64,000 nt of DNA. Origin: Martinezella lusitana (GTDB taxonomy: Bacteria; Pseudomonadota; Alphaproteobacteria; Rhizobiales; Rhizobiaceae). A program made the position numbers and the translations under genes. The DNA is taken from contig NZ_WUEY01000003.1 in assembly GCF_010668395.1 (NCBI RefSeq), positions 62,001-126,000 on the forward strand. The letters run 5' to 3'. Of this stretch, positions 7,077 through 15,798 are shown piece after piece. Positions within the stretch are counted from its first letter, which is position 1. The number at the start of each line of letters is the position of its first letter. The notes under the pieces were generated by a model. It was not told where the DNA came from and made no database searches. It saw only the letters and a program-made list of their open reading frames with translations.

Positions 7077-10000
7077 CTATTTCGCGAGTTCCGCCAGCTG
7101 AGTCATGACCACGGCCGCGCCCTGCAGCCGCTTTTCCGGCGTCGGCAGATCGCGGGTCAGGAAGACACTGTGATCGGGGCGGATCTTGGCCATGGTGCCT
7201 TGCTTGGCGATGTAGCCGACGAGGTTGGCCGGGTTCGGGAATTCCTTGTTGCGGAACTGCACGACGACGCCCTTCGGGCCGGCATCCAGCTTCTCGACAT
7301 TGGCAATGCGGCAGAGCGACTTGATGTAGACGATCTTGAGGAGATGCTGCACCTCGATCGGCAATGGGCCGAAGCGATCGATCATTTCGGCGCCGAAACC
7401 GTCAATCTCCTTGATTTCGGTGATCTCGCCGAGGCGGCGATAAAGCGCCATGCGCAGATGCAGATCCGGCACGTAATTGTCGGGGATCATGACCGGCGTG
7501 CCGACGGAGATCTGCGGCGACCAGCCGGTATCCTGGATCTCGTCGATGCCCTTGACCTCGGCGACGGCCTCCTCGAGCATCTGCTGGTAAAGCTCGAAAC
7601 CGACTTCCTTGATATGGCCGGACTGTTCCTCGCCGAGCAGATTACCGGCGCCGCGGATATCGAGGTCGTGGCTGGCGAGCTGGAAGCCCGCGCCGAGCGT
7701 ATCCAGCGACTGCAGCACCTTGAGCCGACGCTCGGCCGTCGTCGTCAGCACCTTGTTGACCGGCAGCGTGAAGAGCGCGAAGGCGCGGACCTTGGAGCGG
7801 CCGACGCGACCGCGGAGCTGATAGAGCTGCGCAAGGCCGAACATGTCTGCTCGATGGACGATCAGCGTATTGGCTGTCGGCACGTCGAGGCCGGATTCGA
7901 CGATGGTGGTGGACAGCAGCACGTCATAGCGGCCTTCGTAGAAGGCATTCATGATGTCTTCCAGCTCGCCGGCCGGCATCTGGCCATGCGCGACGGCCAC
8001 CTTCAGCTCCGGTACATCCGATTGCAGGAAGGCGTGGATATCGGTGAGATCGGCAAGACGTGGACAGACATAGAAGCTCTGGCCGCCGCGATAATGCTCG
8101 CGCATCAGCGTTTCGCGGATCACGAGGGAATCGAACGGCGATATGAAGGTGCGCACCGCCATGCGGTCGACCGGCGGCGTGGTGATGAGCGACAGCTCCC
8201 GCACGCCCGTCATCGCCAGCTGCAGCGTGCGCGGGATCGGCGTCGCCGACAGCGTCAGCACATGCACGTCGCTCTTCAGCTCCTTCAGGCGCTCCTTGTG
8301 CTTGACACCGAAATGCTGCTCCTCATCGATGACGAGCAGGCCGAGATTGGCGAACTGGATGCCGGCGCCGAGCAGCGCATGCGTACCGACGACGATATCG
8401 GTCTTGCCGTCGGCCACTTCCTTCTTGGTGAGGGCAAGCTCCTTGGAGCCGACGAGGCGCGATGCCTGCTGCACCCGGATCGGCAGGCCGCGGAAGCGCT
8501 CGGAGAAGGTCTTGAAATGTTGGCGGGCGAGCAAGGTCGTCGGAACGACGACTGCGACCTGCACGCCGTTCATGGCGGCCACGAAAGCGGCGCGGAGCGC
8601 CACTTCCGTCTTGCCGAAGCCGACGTCGCCGCAGACGAGGCGGTCCATCGGCCGGCCGGCACCAAGATCCTCGCGCACCGCTTCGATGGCGTTCATCTGA
8701 TCGTCGGTCTCGTCATAGGGGAAGCGAGCGGCAAACTCGTCATAGAGGCCATCCGGCGTGCTGAGTACCGGCGCATGCCGGGTCAGGCGCTCGGCTGCGA
8801 CACGGATCAAGGCGCCGGCCATATCGAGCAGGCGCTTCTTGAGCTTGGCCTTGCGCATCTGCCAGGCGCCGCCGCCGAGCTTGTCGAGCTGCGCCTCGGT
8901 GCCTTCGCCGCCATAGCGCGACAGGAGATCGATGTTTTCGACCGGCAGGAACAGCTTGGCGTCGTCGGCATAGCGCAGCTCAAGGCACGCATGCGGTGCG
9001 CCGGCGGCCTCGATGGTCCTCAGCCCGACGAAGCGGCCGATACCATGCTCGGCATGAACGACGATCGAGCCCTCGTCCAGCCCCGCCACTTCCGAGATGA
9101 AGTCGGCGGCGCGCTTGCGGCGCTTGGAGCGGCGCACCATGCGGTCGCCGAGAATATCCTGTTCGCCGACGACGATAAGGTCGCCCGCTTCGAAACCCGC
9201 TTCCAGGCTGAGCACCGCCGCGGCCGCCTCGCCTTTCGCCAATCCGCCGAGATCCTTGAAAGCCTCGATCGTCTTGACGCGTGCCAGCCCATGCTCGGAC
9301 AGCACCTGCAGGAGGCGGTCGAGCGAACCTTCCGTCCAGGCCGAGATCAGCACCTTGCCACCCGCGGCCCGCTTGTCGGCAATATGCTTGACGACGGCAT
9401 CGAAGACGTTGACGCGCTCGCTGTCGGCGTTATCGGTCGCGGACCGCGCCCAGCGCGGCCCCTGCCGAGCATCAAGCTCGATCACGCGACGCGCCTCGCC
9501 TTCGTGCTCGTTGAAGGGCGAGATGCGAATGGCGCCGAAGGCGTCGAGCGCATTGCCGAAAGTCTTGCCGTCGAGATAGAGCTGGCCGGGCGTCACCGGC
9601 TTGTAGGGAGTGCCCTGCGCCATCTGACCCTTGGCGGGTTGGCCGGAATGCAGACGGGCGTCGTAATAGTCGAAGACGAGCTTGGAGCGCTCCTCGGCCG
9701 CCTCGCGCACGGTATGATCCGTGACCAGCCGGAAACCCTTGAGATAGTCGAATACCGTCTCCAGCTTCTCGTAGAAGAGCGGCAGCCAGTGCTCCATGCC
9801 GGCGTAGCGGCGCCCTTCGGAAACGGCGACATAGAGCGCGTCGTCGCGCGTGGCTGCCCCGAATGCCGAGAGATAGTTCTTGCGGAAGCGGCTGATCGTA
9901 TCCGGCGTCAGCGTTACCTCGCTCATCGGATTGAGATCGAGCGAGCGTACCTGTCCCGTCGTGCGCTGGCTGGCCGGATCGAAGCTGCGGATACTTTCCA

Positions 10001-10577
10001 GCGTGTCACCGAAGAAATCCAGACGCACCGGCTCTTCCGTGCCCGGAACGAAGACGTCGAGAATGCCGCCGCGCACGGCAAATTCGCCGACTTCGCGCAC
10101 CGTGGCTACACGATCGAAACCATTGCGCTCGAGGCGGCTGGCGATATCGTCCATGCGGACCTGGTTGCCGGGCCGGGCCGAGAACGCCAGGCTCTCGATA
10201 ATGTCCTGCGGCGCGACTTTCTGCAGCATGGCATTGACGGTGACGAGCACAATGGCCGCATGTGGCTTGCGATGGTGCGCAATGAGACCCGACAATGCCG
10301 CCAGACGCCGGGCCGATGTGTCGGAACTCGGCGAAACGCGGTCATAGGGAAGGCAATCCCAGGCAGGCAAGGTAAGCACCGGTATTTCGGGCGCGATGAA
10401 GCCGAGCATCTGTTCGACATCGGCCATGTGCTGGCCGTCGGACATGACATAGGCGATCGGCTGGCCGGCCTTTGCCATCTCGGCAATCAGGAAGGGCTCC
10501 AGGCCGGCCGGGACATGACCGATCGTCATCGGCTCGCTTGCGGCGAGCAGCTTCTTCGCGTCGAAACCGGGGATCAT
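7077..10577 (-). CDS. mfd: Transcription-repair coupling factor
   Basis: 1166 residues, full length. Mfd displaces RNA polymerase stalled at template-strand lesions and recruits UvrA. Seen in order: N-terminal UvrB-like region, RNA-polymerase-interacting (CarD-like) module around VHAEHGIGRFVGL (near residue 510), SF2 motor with Walker A GDVGFGKTE near residue 650, DEEQHFG box near 747, LSATPIPRTLQLAM, QLRGRVGRS and the C-terminal TRCF domain. A 1151-codon open frame exists on the opposite strand across the whole gene; it is a codon-bias shadow. The start overlaps the sdhE stop by 4 bases (ATGA), so translation is probably coupled. Confidence 0.97.
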   Translation of the reverse strand: MIPGFDAKKLLAASEPMTIGHVPAGLEPFLIAEMAKAGQPIAYVMSDGQHMADVEQMLGFIAPEIPVLTLPAWDCLPYDRVSPSSDTSARRLAALSGLIAHHRKPHAAIVLVTVNAMLQKVAPQDIIESLAFSARPGNQVRMDDIASRLERNGFDRVATVREVGEFAVRGGILDVFVPGTEEPVRLDFFGDTLESIRSFDPASQRTTGQVRSLDLNPMSEVTLTPDTISRFRKNYLSAFGAATRDDALYVAVSEGRRYAGMEHWLPLFYEKLETVFDYLKGFRLVTDHTVREAAEERSKLVFDYYDARLHSGQPAKGQMAQGTPYKPVTPGQLYLDGKTFGNALDAFGAIRISPFNEHEGEARRVIELDARQGPRWARSATDNADSERVNVFDAVVKHIADKRAAGGKVLISAWTEGSLDRLLQVLSEHGLARVKTIEAFKDLGGLAKGEAAAAVLSLEAGFEAGDLIVVGEQDILGDRMVRRSKRRKRAADFISEVAGLDEGSIVVHAEHGIGRFVGLRTIEAAGAPHACLELRYADDAKLFLPVENIDLLSRYGGEGTEAQLDKLGGGAWQMRKAKLKKRLLDMAGALIRVAAERLTRHAPVLSTPDGLYDEFAARFPYDETDDQMNAIEAVREDLGAGRPMDRLVCGDVGFGKTEVALRAAFVAAMNGVQVAVVVPTTLLARQHFKTFSERFRGLPIRVQQASRLVGSKELALTKKEVADGKTDIVVGTHALLGAGIQFANLGLLVIDEEQHFGVKHKERLKELKSDVHVLTLSATPIPRTLQLAMTGVRELSLITTPPVDRMAVRTFISPFDSLVIRETLMREHYRGGQSFYVCPRLADLTDIHAFLQSDVPELKVAVAHGQMPAGELEDIMNAFYEGRYDVLLSTTIVESGLDVPTANTLIVHRADMFGLAQLYQLRGRVGRSKVRAFALFTLPVNKVLTTTAERRLKVLQSLDTLGAGFQLASHDLDIRGAGNLLGEEQSGHIKEVGFELYQQMLEEAVAEVKGIDEIQDTGWSPQISVGTPVMIPDNYVPDLHLRMALYRRLGEITEIKEIDGFGAEMIDRFGPLPIEVQHLLKIVYIKSLCRIANVEKLDAGPKGVVVQFRNKEFPNPANLVGYIAKQGTMAKIRPDHSVFLTRDLPTPEKRLQGAAVVMTQLAELAK

Positions 10578-10888
10578 TTCGTTAGTCCGAACCTTTCGGC
10601 GATCTCTTCGAAATCGGGCCTGTAGGACGCCAGGCGCTCAAAGAGAGGCGTCTGCAGATGCTGCGGCGTCGGCTGGCTACCGAGGATCCACCTGAGAAGA
10701 TCATTGTCTTCCTCGGCCATGATGCGCTCCAGCTCATCGAGATCGGCCTCGGGGAGGCCCGGCAGCTCGTTGTCGGCAAACTGGCCGAAAACCAGATCCA
10801 TCTCGCGAACGCCGCGATGCCAGCAGCGAAAAAGGATGCGCCGACGGCGGGGATCGAGATCGGCACTGCTGAGGGTGAGCCCAGTCAT
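10574..10888 (-). CDS. sdhE: FAD assembly factor SdhE
   Basis: 104 residues of the SdhE/CptB family. These small proteins promote covalent flavinylation of succinate dehydrogenase SdhA (and FrdA). The conserved RGxxEMD segment is present as HRGVREMDLVFGQF, with the downstream DNDLLRWILG motif. The frame could begin at GTG 10897, but that codon is part of the AAGG (10897-10900) that sits 8 bases before ATG 10888, so 10888 is chosen. Overlaps mfd by 4 bases; the mfd-sdhE pairing is frequent in rhizobia. Divergent from recG across 173 bases. Confidence 0.9.
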   Translation of the reverse strand: MTGLTLSSADLDPRRRRILFRCWHRGVREMDLVFGQFADNELPGLPEADLDELERIMAEEDNDLLRWILGSQPTPQHLQTPLFERLASYRPDFEEIAERFGLTK

Positions 10889-11061
10889 TGAAAACACCTT
10901 TATGTTGATGCGTCTCTATAAAACCAGCATCGAAAGGTGGGAACCGGTTTTTCAGAAAAAAGCGTCGGAAGCGCAATTTTCGGGGGAGTGTTGGCCTCAA
11001 GGACATCGTGCCTGCCGCTCCCCCTTGCCAAACGCGCCCTGCCCGTCGCATTTTGCCGGCC

Positions 11062-13164
11062 ATGCGTCCCGCCATCCTCGATCCGTTGTTCGCCTCCATA
11101 TCCTCGCTGCCCGGCGTCGGGCCGAAGGTGTCCGAGCTGCTGGTAAAGCTGCTCGACCGCGAGACGATCGACGACTGCCGCGTCATCGACCTCATTTTCC
11201 ACGCGCCGCACTCGATCATCGACCGGCGCGAACAGCCCGGTATCGCCAGAGCGCCGCAGGGGGCCATCGTCACCATTACCGGTCGCGTCGACCGGCATCA
11301 GCCGCCCCCCGCGCGCAGCAACATTCCCTACCGCGTCTATCTGCATGACGAAACCGGCGAGCTTGCGCTGGTCTTTTTCCGCGGCAAGGCGCAATGGCTC
11401 GAAAAGCAGCTGCCGGTCGATGAGACCGTTACGGTCAGCGGCAAGGTCGACTGGTTCAACGGCCGCCCCTCCATGGTGCACCCGGACTATATCATGCGCG
11501 AAAGCGAGGCGGAAAACCTGCCGCTGGTCGAACCGGTCTACCCGTTGACCGCCGGGCTCTCGCCGAAATTCCTGCGCAAGACCATCGAGGCGGCATTGCC
11601 GCGCATCCCGCAACTGCCCGAGTGGGACGATCCGGCGCTTGCCCAGAAGCAGGGCTTTCCCACGATCTCCGATGCCTTCCATATGCTGCACGCGCCAAGG
11701 GATGCGGCCGATATCGACCCGCAAGCGCCGGCACGCCGGCGGCTTGCCTATGACGAGTTCCTGGCGGGGCAGCTCTCCCTATCTCTCGTGCGCCAAAGAC
11801 TGCGCAAGGTGGCTGGAAAGCCCGTACATGCGACTGGAGAAATCAGCCGCAAGATACTGGAATCCCTTCCCTTCTCCATGACGAACAGCCAGCGTGACGC
11901 GGTTGCCGATATCCTCAAGGATATGGCGGGCACGGAGCGCATGCTCCGGCTGCTGCAGGGTGATGTCGGCGCCGGCAAGACGCTGGTTGCGCTGATGGCG
12001 ATCGCCGCCGTGATCGAAAGCGGCGGCCAGGCGGTGCTGATGGCGCCGACTGAAATTCTTGCCCGCCAGCATTATGCTACAATCTCGAAATTCGCAGCAA
12101 ATGCAAACCTTTCCGTCGAAGTTCTCACGGGGCGCACCAAGGGACGCGAGCGGGATGCGATCCTAGAGCGCATAGCCTCCGGCGAGGCGCAGATCATCAT
12201 CGGCACGCACGCCTTGTTTCAAGACAGCGTCGCCTATGCCAATCTCATGTTGGCTGTCGTCGACGAGCAGCATCGCTTCGGCGTTCACCAGCGCCTGCGC
12301 CTGACCGCCAAGGGCATCTCGCCGCATATGCTCGTCATGACCGCAACGCCTATCCCGCGCACGCTGGTATTGGCCGCTTTCGGTGACATGGACGTTTCCA
12401 AGCTCACCGAGAAGCCGGCCGGGCGCAAGCCGATCCAGACAATCACCATTCCAAACGAGCGAACGGGCGATATCGTCGGCCGGCTGAGAAGTGCGCTTTC
12501 CGAAGGCAAGAAAGCCTATTGGATATGTCCGCTTGTGGAAGAATCCGAAGAATCTGATTTAATGTCGGTCGAGGAGCGTCATGAGACGCTGACGAAGGCG
12601 CTGGGTCCGGGCATCGGTCTCATTCATGGCCGAATGAGCGGGCCGGAAAAAGATGCCGTGATGATGGCTTTCAAGAACGGCGAGATCCGCCTGCTGGTCG
12701 CCACGACCGTCGTCGAGGTGGGCGTCGACGTACCTGACGCGACCATCATGGTCATAGAACACGCGGAGCGTTTTGGCCTGGCTCAGTTGCATCAGCTGCG
12801 CGGACGTGTCGGTCGCGGCGACGAAGCCTCCACCTGTATCCTGCTCTACAAAGGGCCGCTCGGCGAAACCGGTCACGCACGGCTATCGATCATGCGTGAT
12901 ACCGAGGACGGGTTCCGTATCGCCGAGGAAGACCTGAAGCTGCGCGGCGAAGGCGAGCTCCTCGGAACGCGCCAGTCCGGCACGCCCGGCTTCCGCATCG
13001 CCAGCCTCGAGGCCCATGCCGACCTTTTGGAAATCGCCCGCAAGGATGCCGCCTATCTCATCGAGCGCGATCCGGAGCTGACCGGCGAGCGCGGCATGGC
13101 GGTGCGCACCCTGCTCTATCTCTTCCGCCGCGACGAAGCGATCCGGTTCCTTCGGGCGGGATGA
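11062..13164 (+). CDS. recG: ATP-dependent DNA helicase RecG
   Basis: 700 residues. Remodels stalled forks and Holliday junctions. N-terminal wedge/OB domain begins with SISSLPGVGPKVSELL; the helicase core has GDVGAGKTLVAL (Walker A near residue 305), DEQHRFGVHQR (near 400), TATPIPRTL, and motif VI QLHQLRGRVGRG; a C-terminal TRG-like region is LRGEGELLGTRQSGTPGF. The frame is open 54 bases earlier, but ATG 11062 (MRPAILDPLFASI) gives the family's usual N-terminus. Mfd and RecG, two related SF2 motors, are divergent neighbours around sdhE. Confidence 0.96.
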   Translation: MRPAILDPLFASISSLPGVGPKVSELLVKLLDRETIDDCRVIDLIFHAPHSIIDRREQPGIARAPQGAIVTITGRVDRHQPPPARSNIPYRVYLHDETGELALVFFRGKAQWLEKQLPVDETVTVSGKVDWFNGRPSMVHPDYIMRESEAENLPLVEPVYPLTAGLSPKFLRKTIEAALPRIPQLPEWDDPALAQKQGFPTISDAFHMLHAPRDAADIDPQAPARRRLAYDEFLAGQLSLSLVRQRLRKVAGKPVHATGEISRKILESLPFSMTNSQRDAVADILKDMAGTERMLRLLQGDVGAGKTLVALMAIAAVIESGGQAVLMAPTEILARQHYATISKFAANANLSVEVLTGRTKGRERDAILERIASGEAQIIIGTHALFQDSVAYANLMLAVVDEQHRFGVHQRLRLTAKGISPHMLVMTATPIPRTLVLAAFGDMDVSKLTEKPAGRKPIQTITIPNERTGDIVGRLRSALSEGKKAYWICPLVEESEESDLMSVEERHETLTKALGPGIGLIHGRMSGPEKDAVMMAFKNGEIRLLVATTVVEVGVDVPDATIMVIEHAERFGLAQLHQLRGRVGRGDEASTCILLYKGPLGETGHARLSIMRDTEDGFRIAEEDLKLRGEGELLGTRQSGTPGFRIASLEAHADLLEIARKDAAYLIERDPELTGERGMAVRTLLYLFRRDEAIRFLRAG

Positions 13165-13166
13165 AC

Positions 13167-13192
13167 GGATGGGCGCGGTGCCGCGCCCATCC
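13167..13192. terminator. Hairpin between convergent recG and phytase-like gene
   Basis: Near-perfect palindrome GGATGGGCGCGG-TG-CCGCGCCCATCC starting 3 bases after the recG stop; very stable stem, followed by CCTGTTT on the plus strand. Probably serves recG and perhaps also the converging gene. Confidence 0.75.
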
Positions 13193-13205
13193 CTGTTTCG
13201 CGGTC

Positions 13206-14702
13206 TTACTTCGCGGCGAGGCCGGGAATGGTAACCTGGAATACCTGGAACATGGTATCGACGTCGGCCCCGCCATCGCCCTTATAGGCAGCGCCGACCT
13301 GATAGCCGTCCTGGGTCAGGAAGTCGTTGTCGTTGGCGATGAACAGGAAGTAATCGTCCGGCAGCTTCGGATCCTGCACGCTGGCGAGCGACATCGCCTC
13401 CCACTTTTCAGAGAGATTGTTGCGGTCGTTCGGAGCGCCATTGTGGAGGCCGAAGCGGGCCAGATCGGCACTGTCGTTGATGTCGATGAACTGGCTGACC
13501 GCGGCCGGCTTCACTGTCGGATCGAGAACGCCCTTGGGCGCGACCGCTTTGTCGGCATCGAACTGTCCGCCGGCAATGTCGGTGGCGGCGGAGACGTCGA
13601 CCGCGACGATGCTGCGGTAGAGTGACTTGTCACCCTTCATGCCGTAACCATTGTTGCTGTCGCGCGCGAGCATCAGGAAAGTCTGCGGCGAGAGCGCATA
13701 GATTTCGCTCTGGGCGGCGACCGCTGTCTTGCCCTTGGCGTCGGTGAAGACCGGCAGCGGCACGACATATTCGTGGACCAGCTTCAGGTTCGCCGGATCG
13801 GCCGCGTCATAGACCAGCGCCCGGGTGTTCTGGCGCGTCGAGCCGGAATCGCCGCCGTCCTGACGGGTTGCGGACTGCAGCACGGCGATCAGGAACTTGC
13901 CGTCCGGGGTGAGCGACATGCCTTCCAGACCCTGATTGTTCTGCCGGCCGCTGGTCGGATCTTTCGGATCTGGGGCGGATTCGCCGGGACCGGGATTGTT
14001 GGAAGCGAAGTTGACGACACCGTTGCGCATCGGCAGCAGCGCGGCCGGCGGCGGCGTTGCGGACATCATGCGGCCATCGGCAGCGAAACGATAGATATAG
14101 GGGCCGTATTCATCGCTGATGAACATCGTGCCGTCGGGCAGACGAGCGACGGCTTCGGTATCGAGCGAGATCTTGCCGTTCGGCGCCTGGGGCAGCAGCG
14201 GCATGGCGCCTTCCGGATGGCGGGTGCCATCGGCGGGATCGAGACCGGTGGTGTCGGCACCCTTGTCGTCCTTCAGCAGCAGGGTATCGGCGAGCTTGGC
14301 GTCGACGCCCGACTGTTCCTTGCCGGCTTCCGGCGCCGCACCGGGCGCGACCGGGCTCAAGGTAACGTCGATCGTGTTCAGGCGCGGGCGATAGTCCGTG
14401 GTGCCGACCGCATTGTAGCCACGGTCCGGCAGCAGCCATAGCGAACCCTTATAGGTGCCGTCGGCGTTGCGAACCCAGTTTTTCGTATCGATCGACATGC
14501 CGGAACCGGAGCCGAAGGTTTCGCCGAACTTGTCGCGCAGGTTGGAGGGGATACGCCCCACGGCGACGCGGCCCTTGTTGACGAGCGTCACGCCCTGGAC
14601 CGTTACGGAACTATCCGCGAACGCCATCATCGGCGCGGTAAAAACACATGTGGCGAGCGCGACCGAAAGCAGCGGCAAGCTCCTGAAACGCATATTTTTC
14701 AA
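13206..14702 (-). CDS. Exported esterase-like/phytase-like beta-propeller protein
   Basis: 498 residues. Signal peptide (LPLLSVALATCVFTAPMMAFA), then the phytase-like/esterase-like domain found in secreted alphaproteobacterial proteins: GMSIDTKNW, GSLWLLPDRGYN, ARLPDGTMFISDEYGPYIYR, GLEGMSLTPDGKFL, YALSPQTFLMLARDSNNG, and NDNDFLTQDGY near the end. Activity is unproven; family assignments range from phytase to phosphodiesterase. Start: AGGAGG (14711-14716) is 8 bases from TTG 14702 and 17 from ATG 14693, so TTG is favoured, adding three residues (MKN). The frame remains open further upstream without an SD. Confidence 0.82.
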   Translation of the reverse strand: MKNMRFRSLPLLSVALATCVFTAPMMAFADSSVTVQGVTLVNKGRVAVGRIPSNLRDKFGETFGSGSGMSIDTKNWVRNADGTYKGSLWLLPDRGYNAVGTTDYRPRLNTIDVTLSPVAPGAAPEAGKEQSGVDAKLADTLLLKDDKGADTTGLDPADGTRHPEGAMPLLPQAPNGKISLDTEAVARLPDGTMFISDEYGPYIYRFAADGRMMSATPPPAALLPMRNGVVNFASNNPGPGESAPDPKDPTSGRQNNQGLEGMSLTPDGKFLIAVLQSATRQDGGDSGSTRQNTRALVYDAADPANLKLVHEYVVPLPVFTDAKGKTAVAAQSEIYALSPQTFLMLARDSNNGYGMKGDKSLYRSIVAVDVSAATDIAGGQFDADKAVAPKGVLDPTVKPAAVSQFIDINDSADLARFGLHNGAPNDRNNLSEKWEAMSLASVQDPKLPDDYFLFIANDNDFLTQDGYQVGAAYKGDGGADVDTMFQVFQVTIPGLAAK

Positions 14703-14919
14703 GGCAATATCCTCCTGATGAAAACCCGTGCGAAGACAGTGGCATTCATCTCCAGCGGATAAAGCACCGCAAAACACACTGCCCGGCGCTGACGCTCCGC
14801 ACATGCCGCTGATGAGATAATCCCGATGCATGTCCCAGGGACGGTCTAAGACGTCAACATGATACGCACATGACAGCTCGCGCATGACGCGAGGATCGCA
14901 GCCGACGGCCGGACTTATT

Positions 14920-15621
14920 CTAGGAGAGCGATTTCATGGGAACCGGCGGACGCAGGCTTTTTGTCGCGACCAGCTCCTCCCTGTATTCAGGCGCGACAAG
15001 GCCGCCGGAAATCAGGAGTTTGGCGCCATCCTCCGGGCTCATGTCGAGGACGGTGATTTTCTCGCGCGGGACGAAAACCAGAAAGCCCGCCGTCGGTACA
15101 GGAGTGGGCGGCAGGAAGACCGCCACCATGTCCTGCCCCAGCGCGTTGAACTTCGAGGCGATCTCGCCCTTGGCATCCGTGGAGACGAACACGATCGACC
15201 ACAGGCCGGGGCTCGGATATTCGATGAGCCCGACCTTCTTGAACGAGGTGCCCTGCTCCTTCAACACGGTTTCGAAGATCTGCTTGACGCTCTTGTAGAT
15301 GGTCCGCACCAGAGGAACGCGATTGACGATCGACTCGCCGAAACGAACGATGCTCTGGCCAATGAGGTTCTTGGCCAGGAAACCGACGATCGTGATGAAG
15401 ATCATCGCGATCAGCAGGCCCGTGCCGGGAACGGCAAAATTCAGATAGCTCTCGGGATCGTAGCGCGCCGGAATATAGGGCCGTACCCAGCTGTCGGCCC
15501 AATGGACGACGGACCAGGTCAGCCAGAGCGTGATGGCTATCGGAGCGCAGATAATCAGGCCGGCCAGGAAATTATTTCTGATCCGCGTGGTTACGGATAT
15601 CTTGATGAGTTTCTCAGTCAT
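14920..15621 (-). CDS. DUF502 membrane protein
   Basis: 233 residues. Two hydrophobic segments: NFLAGLIICAPIAITLWLTW near residues 16-36 and GTGLLIAMIFITIVGFLAKN near 65-85; the rest is predicted soluble, with the DUF502 core VPLVRTIYKSVKQIFETVL, FKKVGLIEYPSPGLWSIVFV and VAVFLPPTPVPTAGFLVFVP. Function unknown. Plant homologues (COV-like) affect vascular patterning, which says little here. Same strand as glmS, 177 bases downstream of it, and followed by the phytase-like gene after 217 bases in which I see nothing identifiable beyond that gene's SD. Confidence 0.88.
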   Translation of the reverse strand: MTEKLIKISVTTRIRNNFLAGLIICAPIAITLWLTWSVVHWADSWVRPYIPARYDPESYLNFAVPGTGLLIAMIFITIVGFLAKNLIGQSIVRFGESIVNRVPLVRTIYKSVKQIFETVLKEQGTSFKKVGLIEYPSPGLWSIVFVSTDAKGEIASKFNALGQDMVAVFLPPTPVPTAGFLVFVPREKITVLDMSPEDGAKLLISGGLVAPEYREELVATKSLRPPVPMKSLS

Positions 15622-15798
15622 TCGCCGCTCGAAAACTCCGTTCCGTCGCTACCGCTACCCGGCAAATCCTCCCCACCATCTCCACTCAAGAAACGTGCCA
15701 GAAATCGGCCCTGCATACAACCCGCCAGCCGCGTCGCCGTGCCGAACTGAGGCCCGGCTCACGACGACGTGACGACAAAGGCTCGACAGCGGGATGTT

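Noticed and set aside
7170..10625. A 1151-codon open frame on the plus strand opposite mfd
   Set aside because: Antisense shadow of a GC-rich gene with strong third-position bias; its protein is low-complexity (His/Arg/Asp/Leu-rich) with no recognisable domain, while mfd on the other strand is complete.
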